Source of the DNA: Sporodiniella umbellata
Taxonomy: Eukaryota > Mucoromycota > Mucoromycetes > Mucorales > Rhizopodaceae
Length of the DNA stretch: 32,441 nucleotides
Reading direction: 5' to 3'
Assembly: GCA_025677835.1 (NCBI GenBank)
Contig: JAIXMR010000167.1
Coordinates: forward strand, 1-32,441
Made by a program: the position numbers and the translations under genes. Within the stretch, counting starts at the first letter, position 1. Each line of letters opens with the position of its first letter. Below the pieces are notes generated by a model. That model worked only from the letters and a program-made list of their open reading frames with translations, did not search any database and was not told where the DNA came from. This document shows, one piece after another, positions 20,980 to 31,870 of this stretch.

Positions 20980-22314
20980 CGCCTTACTGACATTGAAAAA
21001 GAACCGAATTCCGACTTGTTGTGTCTCACCTACGAAAGGGATAAAAGCGTAGCTGTTGCTGATAGAAATCAGGACGGAATTTTTCATGAGAAAAACAAGT
21101 TTTAAGGATCCTATGGCATGAACCTTTTTCGGTTTTGACTTGTTGTTTTTTAATACAGCTGTTGCTTTTTAAGTCTGAACCCGTTTTCATACTGAATTAT
21201 AACCGCTGCTTACTTTTAAAACCGAACAGTGATTGTTGATTTGTGTTTACTTTTTGAATCTAAACTGAGAGAAGACCAAGAGCTATAGCCATTACGGTAA
21301 AACGAAAAAAGCGGGGCTTTGTGGTGATGTGTACAAGTAGAATTCAAGTCTACAAGTAGTTTGTAACCAAATACACAGCTCTCTCAAAAGCTGCTTGGGG
21401 CTACTGCTTCACTTGTGTACATGATTTCTCCGTAGATGAATAGCTTTATAAAACTTACTGTTATACCCCTAAGGCTCACTGCCCCTTTTTTTTTGTTGTC
21501 GGCTCACAAGGCAGCCAAAAGTAAAAATGATAGAAACAAGGCTGGTCAAGGATAGATATTCTCTATAGTAGCAAGCTTGGAACTTATCTCTATTTCTCTA
21601 TATGCTACGCTAGTTGCCTGAAGTAACGATACAATCAACGAGGACACTTTTGAAAAATGCAAGAGAAGAGCCAAAAGAGTGATGCCCGGAAAAACTCAAT
21701 CACACCAACACTTGTATCCAAGGCCTAATTTTTACACTTCTGATACTCTAGAGGAATTCTGGCATCAAAACAGAATATCAAAAAGACGGTCAACAGCGAG
21801 ATGGGCGCAAAGTCTACGTAGAGAGAAAGTGTAAAATAAGCACAGTTTCGATTGATGGCCCATGTGCTGGATACGTCTGAGCAAAAGCGTTTGCATATGA
21901 AGCGTTCAAATGAACGAATAAAAAGGAAACAAAAATTTTTGACGCGCCACACCTTCCAGTCACTCATATGTAAGTTTCCAGCTTTTAAGATTGCCTAAAA
22001 AACTCGATTGCCAAGTGATTGTTTACATGAATTTGGCAACGCATGGTCCGTTTGACAAAAGTTAACTATGCTTTCTGACATGCTCTATAAAAATTTTGTC
22101 AGAGGTGGCTAGTCTCAGTATTAAAGTATAATCAGAGCTGAAAAGACCATCTGTTAGACCAATCTTGTGACTTGAAGCTAGTTCGAATTTGGATCATATT
22201 CTTAGATTAAAAGGTGGGAATCTCAGTGAGGATAAAGATGTAGGAACAAGATGGGGACTTTCGCTTTGCAGGTACATTCTGAAAAAGACGGATGAATTTA
22301 GTGATGTAGAGTGA
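20980..22314 (+). pseudogene. Possible decayed coding sequence, fragments B-D
   Basis: Three short open stretches share one + strand frame: 20980-21104 (contains LTYERDKSVAVADRNQDG), 21622-21834 (contains TLEEFWHQNRISKRRSTARW) and 22171-22314 (contains LRLKGGNLSEDKDVGTRWG). They are charged and protein-like but separated by stops and AT-rich sequence. They may continue fragment A after a frame change. The family is unknown and there is no terminal repeat that I can see. Confidence 0.25.
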
Positions 22315-22826
22315 TAGTCTTATAGCATTACATACGACCATCAATGTCTGTTAGTGTTGCAAATCACTGTTTCTATCCAATTATTTTCATTGGTGATTTT
22401 CTATTAGCGGAATGCTAAACCTTATTGGTTTGAGCGAAACTCTAAAAAAAAGGAGATTTGAATGAGGCTTGAGAGCCCGTATATAAAAAAATCAACGGGG
22501 CCAAAGAAAAGAAAAAACGTATCATGTTACCGTTGTTAACATTACAGATGTCCACTTAACAGTACATTCAGGCTACGCTTTAAAGCCCTGACAAGTCATC
22601 ATAACACTAGTAGGAAGACCAAGTAATTCAATTATACGCTGTTATTATAAGATCCTTGAAAAAACATTGAAAAATTAAGATTTCAAAAAAAAAAAAAAAA
22701 GACTTAGTGGCCCGATTGTGATATGCAAACCAACATTTGGGGCTACTATCTTTGACGGACAGCTAATCGAATTGTAGCGCGGATTCAATTTCTTTTCCTC
22801 CTACTCACCCATCAAAATTCTTCTAG

Positions 22827-22834
22827 TATAAAAG
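22827..22834 (+). promoter_or_regulatory. TATA box of the delta-12 desaturase gene
   Basis: TATAAAAG, 75 bp before the ATG at 22902, followed by a pyrimidine-rich leader. Confidence 0.7.
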
Positions 22835-22901
22835 CAGGGCTTTTACTTTTTCCCTTCTCTCTCCTTCCTTTTTTTTCCCAGAAAGTAGCACTCTAGGCAT
22901 C

Positions 22902-24121
22902 ATGGCAACCAAGAGAAGCGTCAGCTCTAACACACCTGAGAGCAAGCCCGTCATTGACGAAGCTATTGCTAGAAATTGGGAGATCCCTGACTTTACTATC
23001 AAAGAAATTCGTGATGCTATCCCCTCTCACTGTTTCCAAAGAGATACATTCAGATCTTTCACATATGTCATTCACGACTTTGTTCTTTTGGCTGCCCTGG
23101 GTTATGCCGCTACATACATTGACCAAGTAGACTCCATACTTCTTCGTGGGCTCTTGTGGTGTATGTATTGGGTTGCTCAAGGTGTTGTTGGTACCGGTAT
23201 TTGGATCATCGGTCACGAATGTGGACACCAAGCCTTCAGTCCTTCCAAGGCTATCAACAACGGTGTTGGTTTTGTTCTCCATACCTTAGTCTTGGTTCCC
23301 TACCACTCTTGGAGATTCTCTCACTCTAGACACCATAAGTCAACAGGCCATATGACAAAAGACCAAGTAAGTCTTTGGTCGACTATAGTCTTGTTGATGC
23401 TAATTCTCTTTTTTAGGTCTTTGTTCCCAAAACCCGTACCAAGGTTGGTTTACCTTCTCGCGAACAAGACAACCAAGCCGATGGACCCCACAGTCACTTT
23501 GAAGAAACACCTATTGCTTCTCTTTATGGTATGGCTCGTATGTTTCTTTTCGGATGGCCTGTTTACCTTTTCACCAACGTTACTGGTCAAGACTATCCTG
23601 GCTGGGCTTCTCACTTCAACCCCTCCTGCGATATCTTTGAAGAAAGCCAATACTGGGATGTTATTTCCTCTGTTGTCGGCATTTCTTCCATGATTGCCTT
23701 TTTGGCCTATTGTGGACAAATCTTTGGCTCTATGGCTGTTATCAAATTCTACGTTATCCCCTACTTCCATGTCAACTTTTGGCTTGTGCTCATCACCTAC
23801 TTGCAGCACACTGATCCCAAGTTGCCTCATTACAGAGAAAAAGTTTGGAATTTTCAACGCGGTGCAGCTCTCACCATTGATCGCTCTTATGGGTTTATTA
23901 TTGACCATTTCCACCACCACATCTCAGACACCCATGTTGCCCACCACTTCTTCTCTACCATGCCTCATTATCATGCAGAAGAAGCCACAGCTCATATAAA
24001 GAAAGCTCTTGGAAAGCATTACCATTGTGACAATACTCCCATCCCCTTTGCTCTCTGGAACGTATGGAAACAATGTAGATTTGTTGAAGATGACGGAGAC
24101 GTGATCTTTTACAAAAACTAA
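22902..24121 (+). CDS. FAD2: Delta-12 fatty acid desaturase (oleate to linoleate)
   Basis: Membrane di-iron enzyme of the endoplasmic reticulum that converts oleoyl to linoleoyl chains. Exons are 22902-23366 and 23417-24121, 389 aa, with a 50-nt intron (GTAAGT..TTTTTTAG). The three histidine boxes are HECGH (105-109), HSRHH (141-145) and HVAHH (328-332). Hydrophobic segments lie at about 55-75, 83-104, 196-212 and 236-285. The N-terminus (KPVIDEAIARNWEIPDFTIK), LQHTDPKLPHYR and the ending RFVEDDGDVIFYKN are typical of Mucorales delta-12 enzymes rather than omega-3 enzymes, although the two are related. There is a clear TATA box upstream and an AT-rich 3' flank. Confidence 0.95.
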
Positions 24122-25089
24122 ATAATTTTTGGTCTTTAAAGAGTGAACATCACTCTCTTATCAAACTTTATTTTCTTTTTATTTTATAATCATTGCACAC
24201 AATCACACTCACATACAATCCTTATTTCCTCAATATCTTTACTATATTCACTTCCATTCAATAAACAAAGAAAAAAACTGTCACTCAAAATGCATATTAT
24301 CAAGCCCCATTTGTATTCTTTTTCTTTCTAGATTTTTTTGTTTGTTTACACTACACAACAAATAATCCAAAATAACCAATTATAAAGAGCCGCACAACAG
24401 CAAGGAGCCAAGCTAACACAAAAAGACTTTATGGTGCACTTTCTTTCGTTTCTTTCAAAAGGTAAACGGCTATTTATTTTAAAGTGGAGCTTTTGAAATG
24501 TTTTACTTTTCACAAAAAATTAGGAATTGTAATTCCCCGTTTCTTTAACTTTAAGTGTAACAATGGTTTGTCACACAAAACCAATATACAAAGAGGCAAT
24601 TGAAGTAATTTCGTCGAACTTAGTACATGGTTTCGTCCTGCTAGACTGGGTATGCTTTTGTTTGCTTGTTTTTCCTAAAAAAAAAAACTTCTGAAGTATA
24701 AAATTAAACAAAATCTGTTGGGCCAGCCAAAACACAACTGAGGCTACTTTTTACAGTGTGACAATCAATAAACGTTAGACTTTTTTTTTAGGGAAAACCT
24801 AGCTTATTTGAAAAGAACTGCGAAACGTATAAAGACAAGAATAACTAAGAATCTTTTTGCAATGTTACGCGACATGTAAGACTTGGAAGGTAAAAAAAAA
24901 AAAAAAGACAGTACATTGATACTTTTGTAGAGACAACAATAAAACATTTTTTATCGTTCAATTTTTAATACTTTCAATTTCTCGCGATGCCTTGCTACCT
25001 ATCTTAATGGCACTGCACCTTCTAGTTTTGAGATCAAGACCACTGCGTTTCAAATTTGTATAGGTGAACTGTAAGCTTGCCTTATATTA

Positions 25090-25418
25090 ATGACAATACG
25101 CGGAACAAGACATCTGATGTTTGTTTTCAGTTTATTATCGACTTGCAGCCAAATACGATTGAGTATATGCTTTTATGCCTTAGAGGAAATGACACAACAC
25201 CACAATCCCCAATATCTATATAGCAATACTAAGTGTGCTTTTCCAGATCAAACAATGCCACCAAAACAATAGAACTTCGGATAACCAAGATACCCATTAA
25301 TAAAATGGTTTCTTTGGACTGTTTAGCAATGAAGTTGAAGCTTTCCAGACAAAATTATGGAGCAGAAAGGTCGCATAAGCGTATTTTCCAAACAGTTCAA
25401 GTACTTTGTACCACCTAA
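25090..25418 (+). pseudogene. Overlapping open frames, possible coding remnant
   Basis: Two + strand frames overlap: 25090-25272 and 25233-25418. The second reads as a charged, protein-like string (ELRITKIPINKMVSLDCLAM). Together they look like one coding stretch broken by a frameshift, but no family is recognised and chance is possible. Confidence 0.2.
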
Positions 25419-27010
25419 ACTAATATAGGCCTTGACTATCAGTTTATGTTTGCAACACCGAGGAACGATTGGAAACATTTGCTGATTCAATTTTTAAAAC
25501 ATATTATCAGAAAGAAAGAAAATATGAGCGAATTATAATAAAATCAATGATTTCAAAAACTATATAGACTTTTCGCTCTATTCCGTTTGTATTGGAGGTA
25601 GAACTTTTCTCATACAATTCTCTTTTATATATCAGTTTATATTATTTTAGATTTCCATCGTTATTCATAAGCCAATCTATACTGCAATATACTGGGTATA
25701 TCTGTGTTTCCTACTGAAGATGTTTGAATACATTCTGATAATAACCAAACATATTCGCTATTTACAAAAGTATCAATTTAAATGAAAAAATTAACTGAAT
25801 CATAGTGTCATAACATTTCCTGATCGTCCTTTTCCGAAGCTAGGAATATTTTAATTACTCTAGCTTAACAAACCCTTCGCTTCTTATATATTAAGTATTG
25901 ACTTTGATTCTAATAGTATAAATATTACATCCTTTTTATCTAATAAACATCAGTCAATTATCGACCAAGCATATTCTTTTTGGACTGTCCGTCTATTCCT
26001 CCCTTTTCCTTTTATACTGATAATTCGTCTCGTTCCTGCTTACTGCTTCCTTTGTAAGAGAAACGTTTTTTATCTAATAAAATCTAGCTGAATATGCAGT
26101 GAGGCACTATCTAAATACTATATTAAAACATCTGACAGAATTTGTTTTAAGCATTGTCTTATTTTCGAAAATTATCTTAATTTTAAATACAATACGAAAA
26201 AAAAGGAACAAGGGATGCAAGGCAAGTTACTGGACAAATAAACTCTTAAATTTAATAAAGAAAAACCGAAAACAATGAAAGAAATGATCTTAAAAGATAC
26301 AACGTTTCTCTAAGTTCTAATGTCTTGAAGTAAAAGAAAAAGTTTTTAATGCCACACCTCTCTCCCTCAGTCGTGTTTATCTAAGCTTCTGTTCTTTTCC
26401 GGTTCCTTTCTGCTTGAACAGACGACTCTTGACACACAGTCTCTCCATTCTGTTACATACAAAATAGAAATTACTGAGCATCGTTAAACGAAATAAGTTC
26501 TGATGTCGTACATCCTCAATGCCCTTTTGTTTTCGCAAAGTATCTAGTATTTAAACTGTTGTCGTCAAGTATTTAGTTAATTTATCTCTTTGCATCTATC
26601 TTTAGTGAAGAACATTGAACATTATTCTTTCACATGAACCGCTTTATATCTGCCTATTGTATAATAAGAAAGAGAAATTTGGTAAATACTGTTTTTAATA
26701 AAATTGAAGATTTCAGAAATTAGATAGACTAGTTTGTTTATAATATATAAAGGCTTGCTCTCTTTATTGTTTTAAGATAATTATCTTATCGTTTCTCAGT
26801 AGTGTTGTGGAAATTAACATTTGAATATCAAATATCTGGGAAAGAAAATCCAGTAACCTGTTTTTCTGTAGTACAATATTTTGTGGTTTAAAGAGCTTTA
26901 TGACTCACACTAAGAAAAACACTGACCTACTTCACATGATTACTTATGTTGATATATGGCTGTAAGCACCCTTTATCTGAATTTGCAAAAAGAAGAAGAG
27001 AGATGCTTTA

Positions 27011-27475
27011 ATGGATAGGAGGACTCCTAAAGAAAGGTTCAATCTAGAAAATAGCTTAGCTCAACAGGCGATTAGTATGGTAGATCTATACAATTTCCTC
27101 GTTCTAACGAACCTTTTGTGTAAGACTCTACTATACATTCTTAGTAGGTATAACGTGTCTTTGTATGTTGTTTACAGCTTCTGGCTTCAGAAAACTGCCA
27201 GTAAATGTTTGGCTATCCTAAAGAGAATGTTTTTTTTGTATTGTTGGTCTTCTATGAAGGCCAAGCTACTGTATGACAATACTAAACGCGATATTTCTCA
27301 TCAAAAGGCTGAGTGTAATATTGAACTACAATGTGTCACCCAGCTTCAAATCCTTTTTTTTTTTTTTTTTTTTTTGCAAAACTCTGCTAGGAGCTTTCTA
27401 AAGCCCACTTTGATACAGGCAGCGAGAAGCAGACTAGTCATTCTCACCGCTCAATGCAGTGGCATTTTTAGGTAG
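27011..27475 (+). other. Orphan 154-codon open frame
   Basis: An ATG-started frame of 154 codons, long for AT-rich non-coding DNA. It begins hydrophilic (MDRRTPKERFNLENSL), then has hydrophobic stretches with several Cys, and includes a poly-Phe run from a T tract at 27354-27375. No family is recognised and no promoter or introns are evident. It may be a relic or a chance open frame. Confidence 0.2.
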
Positions 27476-27764
27476 TATTTCAAGCGCATCCTCTTTCCTA
27501 GACTGGCAACTGCTTCGTTAATAAACATTTAAAAAACTGTTAAGGCTAATCAATGTACTGAACGTCTTGATTTTATTGAGAATTAATTTCTTATAATCTG
27601 TGGCGAAAGAAAAATATACTTGTCGCCAGACATCGCCCACTGACAAGTAAATAAACTCAAGTAAGAAACAGACTAATCAGCAATATTTAACTGATTTCTA
27701 AGACGCCCCACTTTTATCCTTTGAACGTACTTTTTATTGCCATAGTGAGGCTCCTGAGTGAGAC

Positions 27765-28846
27765 TTAAGCAGTAGACTGCCAAGCAGAATAAATTTGAAA
27801 TACAGAGGCAAAGCCACCAAACACACCCACCAAAACATCCGGGAAGCTAGATTTTTCGAGAGACCAATGAATAGTCAAAGGAAGATAGCTAGTGTGTGTA
27901 CAAAAGAAAAAGAAGTTTAGTCATCATTATATGTTTTTGTATGTCTATCAAAGCGTACCCAGTATTGATGCAAGTGCTCACTATCATATTTGATCTTTCA
28001 GCTTTGATATTAGCCATTTCAGCTTCAGGATCCTCATTTGTGTCAATATCTCCAGCCTTAATGCGTTTCAATAAGGATGTTTCTCTATTTTTCAAATTTC
28101 TATATTGTTCGGCTAAACGTCCATATTCTAGTAAAACATAAGCAGCCCAGAAACGACAACTCCACATGCCGATCTTGTTTGTCTTTTCCTCAGTAAGAGG
28201 GATAACCTGATGAGCACCCAGCCAGTAGATATGCTCCAACGGGTAGTATATTACATTGGCCCAGTTTTGAAGCCTTTCAATAGTTAAGGCAAGCTTGCTT
28301 GAGGGTGGATTGTATTCAAGGTAATTCATATATTGAATCATAGGCAGCAATCCATAATAACGCAGTAAAATACGGAAGTCACTCACAGGAGAGGAAAAGT
28401 TCTTTATGCGTTGAGCAAGCGTAATAGCCTGACTTGCAGTCTTGATGGCAGGGGCGCGGCGCTGAAGGTACCACACAATAATTTTTGACCAGTATTGTAT
28501 AAACTAAGTAGTTGCTTAATGTCTTGGTATTTTTTCCCGTGGCTTGATTTGATGCATGTATAAACATATTCATACAGTTTCCAAAATCAACATCGTATAT
28601 TTATATATAATTTGTATTCTAAAATGCGACATCGATTTTGGAAATACTGTATATATGCACTCCTCTCTCGCTTTTACTATTCTTTATTTAAAAAAAAATA
28701 AAAGAACTTACCATCAATACTTTATCTGTTCCCCTGACAGAATTCAAAAATCGAATAAGGTGGTCGAGCTTAGGATTTGAGGGTCCCAACAACTTGGCTA
28801 TAGCCAAAGGGTTCAGTTCTTTTTTTGAATCCTTTTCTGTTGACAT
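27765..28846 (-). CDS. PEX11: Peroxisomal membrane protein Pex11
   Basis: Peroxin that elongates and divides peroxisomes. Exons on the minus strand are 28846-28712, 28503-27959 and 27888-27765, giving 267 aa. The N-terminal part (HLIRFLNSVRGTDKVLM joined to FIQYWSKIIVWYL) is the amphipathic region typical of the family. RILLRYYGLLPMIQYMNYLE, NVIYYPLEHIYWLGAHQVI and FWAAYVLLEYGRL follow, then a charged stretch. The last exon, reached over a 70-nt intron (27889-27958), gives GYLPLTIHWSLEKSSFPD and a Gly-rich hydrophobic end (VLVGVFGGFASVFQIY) like other Pex11 C-termini. Without that splice the protein would end at 27889 with an unrelated tail. Intron 1 is 208 nt, the longest in the window, and holds a hairpin. 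Confidence 0.92.
28572..28652. repeat. Strong hairpin inside PEX11 intron 1
   Basis: 17 bp of 28572-28588 pair with 28634-28652, with one 2-nt bulge (28644-28645) and a 45-nt loop. It makes up much of the extra length of this 208-nt intron. It could be a small inverted-repeat element remnant or an RNA structure. Confidence 0.65.
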
Positions 28847-29184
28847 TGTATTTGTTTAAGATTAAGAGAAAAGCAAAAAAAAAAAAAAAAAAAAAATTAG
28901 AGTATAAAACGGGAATTTTTATATTTTCGATTACCAATTTTATATTGTATACGGATATATTTCACAAGACAAAAGAACGTCAACCTTTGCGAATATATAT
29001 ATATATATAAAGGGCAATAACAATAGTGATCTGCAATAGTAAAGAAAGCAAAGGAAAGCCAGCAAAAACATCAGTATGTGGCATAGTATACATTATATAA
29101 GTTACTCTTTTCTTTTCTGGGTAAAAACGTATTTTTGAACAGGATAGGTATGGTGATAGCCGACTTTGAAGACAGATGTTTACC

Positions 29185-29199
29185 TTAACACTGTGTTAA
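29185..29199. repeat. Near-perfect palindrome
   Basis: TTAACAC, one T, then GTGTTAA: 7-bp arms with a 1-nt centre. It lies 120 bp before the interleaved stems and may be a protein-binding site or part of the same structured region. Confidence 0.5.
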
Positions 29200-29322
29200 A
29201 CTACCTTGTTCATTTCTCTCCTCGATTGTTAATTTAAATAAAAAAATGAGATATGGCGTCTGTATAGGTATCTCTTTTAATATATCCACAACAAAAATAA
29301 AAAAAAAAGGAGAAAATATTTA

Positions 29323-29383
29323 AGACTTGAGGAAGATAAAAAAAAGGCTCCCTTTAGCCCTCAAGTCTGTACTCTTTATCTTC
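29323..29383. repeat. Interleaved inverted repeats (possible structured RNA)
   Basis: AGACTTGAGG (29323-29332) is the exact complement of 29359-29368. GAAGATAAA (29332-29340) is the exact complement of 29375-29383. A short GGCT/AGCC hairpin (29346-29349 / 29356-29359) sits between. The order of arms A-B-A'-B' is that of a pseudoknot or of two alternative folds. The coding strand of any RNA is unknown. Confidence 0.6.
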
Positions 29384-29733
29384 TTTTTGTCATGCACCAT
29401 AAATAGTCATATATGCTATCAGAATATTGTGCTGGAGTACTCTAGCAAACAACTGTTTACGCAAAATTAAATACGCTTCCCGATATACCCTTTACTAAGT
29501 CCAGCTATACTCAGTGTGGTTTCATTACAAGATAAGTTGCCCTCAGGTAGAAAGTGTTTCTATACAAACAAACCCTACCAAAAGAGAGCTTCAAAAAGCG
29601 TTCCTCAAAATACAACTAGCAATTTTTTTAAAAAAAACTTTACTTCAATTTATCCAGTATTTATACACTCATGTAGAGAAACAAAAAAAAATGTATGCAT
29701 TCACAAGAGAAAAATATTCTTTGTTTTTTTTTC

Positions 29734-30452
29734 TTAAATCTTTTGCATAGCAGCGATATCGACAGATTGAACAAAGTCTTCCAAATCAGTGATTTGTTCG
29801 GTCAAATCATCCAACAAGACCTTATCATCTTCAACAACACAGTTAATTTGAAGCTTTCTGATACCGTAGCCGATAGGTACGAATTGAGATCCACCCCACA
29901 AGAGACCGTCCATAGCAATGGCACGGACTGCAGCGGTCAGGGCATCCATATCAGTCTCATCATCCCAAGGCTTGATTTCAAGTGTAATGGTAGTCTTGGC
30001 AATGGTTTTAGGCTTGTTGGCCTTTCTAGCGTTGTATTCGGCAACTCGTTGAGCCTTGATTCTTTCGGCCTCAGCATCTTCTTCTTCATCAGAACCGAAA
30101 AGGTCGATGTCCTCCTCGTCTTCAGCAGGAGCTGCTTCAGAAGTCCTAAAAAAACGCGTTTTAGATTAAAAAAAAAAAAAAAAGAGGTAAATCTTACTTG
30201 ACTTCAGAAAACCACTTGTTAAGGTTAGTATATTCCGCAGCGGGAGCAGCACCTAAAGCATTGGCGACAGCAATATCAGCATCAGTAGCCTTGTCACTAG
30301 TAAAATATAAGCCACATGCTTTGTAAAGGGGGTAGATAAAGACAGAACGAGTTTTTCAATAATGAAATTACTTACGATGCAATGTATTGGTTTTCAGTAA
30401 TAACTGCTTCAAGAATATGAAGGGCCAAAGGAAGTTCCAAAGTGACAGACAT
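29734..30452 (-). CDS. EFB1: Translation elongation factor 1-beta (eEF1B alpha)
   Basis: Guanine-nucleotide exchange factor that recharges eEF1A with GTP. Exons on the minus strand are 30452-30376, 30296-30198 and 30145-29734, giving 195 aa; introns are 79 and 52 nt. The N-terminal helical part (to about residue 59) is followed by a short acidic linker with [19 protein letters not shown], the family hallmark. The catalytic C-terminal domain runs from about 104: [36 protein letters not shown], and the ending [12 protein letters not shown], where the penultimate Lys is functionally important in yeast. A CCAAT motif lies at 30532-30536, upstream of the start. Confidence 0.96.
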
Positions 30453-30828
30453 TTTCAAAAAAAGAATTGAGAAGGAAGAAAAAAAAACTCGAAAAATTTC
30501 AAATACAAAAACGACCTATTTAAACAATCATCCAATCAAAATGAAAACAATTACAGCAGGCTCACTCTAGAACATTAGGACTGAAATACAATATTGAAAG
30601 TACTCCATGTTCTTTACTATTTCAAGTTCACTTCTTTTCTTTTCTTTAGTAGTGTCTCTTCTTACAACTAAAATATTTAGGAAAGAATCCGAGTCCTAAA
30701 AATCCAAATAAATCCAACAGTAAACAATATAATGTCATAAGGATTAAGCAAACATCAAGTGTGATACATAAACATTTGTATTTTTGTAGTAACAACAAAA
30801 AAAACTATTTAAAAATTTTTTAAAAGAC
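30453..30828. other. Intergenic region, eEF1B promoter and thymidylate synthase 3' flank
   Basis: 376 bp. The left part is the eEF1B alpha promoter with a CCAAT motif (30532-30536) and a TTTAAATA string on the minus strand. The right part is AT-rich 3' flank of thymidylate synthase. No gene is visible. Confidence 0.5.
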
Positions 30829-31728
30829 TTAAACAGACATCTTCATATCTAACTTGCTGAGAGGTTTATAGTTCTCCACTACAAAATCTTCGTACTTAAA
30901 GTCGTCTATACTGTTGACTTTACGGTTGATCTTCAGTGTAGGAAATTCACGAGGTTCACGTTCTACTTGCTGCTTCAGTGCATCCAAATGATCAACATAT
31001 ACATGTGTATCTCCCATAGTATGAATAAACTCCCCAGAATCTAAATCAGTGATATGGGCAATCATGCGCGTCAAAAGTGCATAGGAAGCAATATTGAATG
31101 GTACACCCAACCCCATATCGCAAGAGCGTTGGTAAAGTACACAAGACAATTTAGCACGACCAGTATTTACAGACGGATTGGATACATAGAATTGACAAAA
31201 AGAGTGACATGGAGGCAAAGCCATAATGGGAATGTCGGCGGGATTCCAGGCAGAAAGGATGATACGACGGTCAGTAGGATTCTTTTTGATAGTATCAATC
31301 ACTTGCTGCAGCTGATCTATGCCTTGACCTGTATAGTCTGTATCACAGTCAACATACTTTGCCCCAAAATGTCTCCATTGAAATCCATAGACAGGCCCAA
31401 GGTCGCCTTCACGACGGTGGGTAAGACCTAGCTTATCGAGATATTCACGAGAGCCGTTCCCATCCCATATTTTAACATTTCGCTCACTTAAGTGCTTTGA
31501 GTTCGTATCTCCTTTAATAAACCAGAGAAGCTCTTCGAGAACGCCTCTGAAAAACACCCTTTTCGTAGTCAATAGGGGGAACACGTCGTCTTCTAACGAA
31601 AATCTAAGCTGAGGAGGCGCAAAAACAGCCAGCGTTCCTGTGCCTGTACGGTCTGCTCTATGCTCTCCTTTCTCTATTATATGTTTAATGAGATCCAAAT
31701 ATTGATATTCCTCATGTCTAGTTGCCAT
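30829..31728 (-). CDS. CDC21: Thymidylate synthase
   Basis: Makes dTMP from dUMP using methylene-tetrahydrofolate. Intronless, 299 aa, which is unusual in this intron-rich window. Conserved parts: ADRTGTGT (with the phosphate-binding Arg), [36 protein letters not shown], the Arg pair in NPTDRRI, the catalytic Cys174 in [31 protein letters not shown] (dUMP binding) and [10 protein letters not shown]. The C-terminus KMSV corresponds to the flexible tail that closes the active site. It is divergent from the coiled-coil gene at 31871, sharing a 142-bp promoter. Confidence 0.97.
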   Translation of the reverse strand: MATRHEEYQYLDLIKHIIEKGEHRADRTGTGTLAVFAPPQLRFSLEDDVFPLLTTKRVFFRGVLEELLWFIKGDTNSKHLSERNVKIWDGNGSREYLDKLGLTHRREGDLGPVYGFQWRHFGAKYVDCDTDYTGQGIDQLQQVIDTIKKNPTDRRIILSAWNPADIPIMALPPCHSFCQFYVSNPSVNTGRAKLSCVLYQRSCDMGLGVPFNIASYALLTRMIAHITDLDSGEFIHTMGDTHVYVDHLDALKQQVEREPREFPTLKINRKVNSIDDFKYEDFVVENYKPLSKLDMKMSV

Positions 31729-31807
31729 TGTGTAGAAGATGCTTCGTATTTTTTTTTTGTCAAGAAAAAAGGATTTTGAAACAAAATTAAAAAAAAATAC
31801 AATTTAT

Positions 31808-31822
31808 TTTCGTGTACCGCGT
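31808..31822 (-). promoter_or_regulatory. SCB-type box and near-MCB box in the divergent promoter
   Basis: On the minus strand CACGAAA (31808-31814) is a perfect match to the yeast SCB, and ACGCGG (31817-31822) is one base away from the MCB core ACGCGT. These are the binding sites of Swi4/Mbp1-type G1/S factors. Thymidylate synthase is a classic G1/S target, so a cell-cycle role is plausible, though inferred from yeast consensus. Confidence 0.45.
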
Positions 31823-31870
31823 TTCGAAGAAGTTTTGGCATTCACACTTTTTTAGCGACATCAACAACAC

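Larger units (their letters stand above)
18991..22826. other. Gene-poor block 2 with possible coding fossils
   Basis: About 3.8 kb without an intact gene. Most of it is AT-rich, but the + strand between about 19,630 and 22,315 has several stop-poor fragments of protein-like composition (listed separately). The right end holds the desaturase promoter. Confidence 0.5.
24122..27764. other. Gene-poor AT-rich block 3
   Basis: About 3.6 kb between the desaturase stop and the PEX11 stop. The left end is probably the desaturase 3' UTR. The rest is AT-rich without an assigned gene. Two open-frame clusters (25090-25418 and 27011-27475) are listed separately at low confidence. Confidence 0.45.
28847..29733. 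other. Intergenic region between eEF1B alpha and PEX11
   Basis: About 890 bp between two genes on the minus strand. It holds the PEX11 promoter (A tract 28875-28896, TA run near 28992) and a cluster of inverted repeats at 29185-29383 annotated separately. No protein gene is supported; small frames at 29514-29750 are AT-rich noise. Confidence 0.5.

Noticed and set aside
23450..23920. 156-codon minus-strand frame, and another at 22893-23282
   Set aside because: Both are antisense to the delta-12 desaturase exons.
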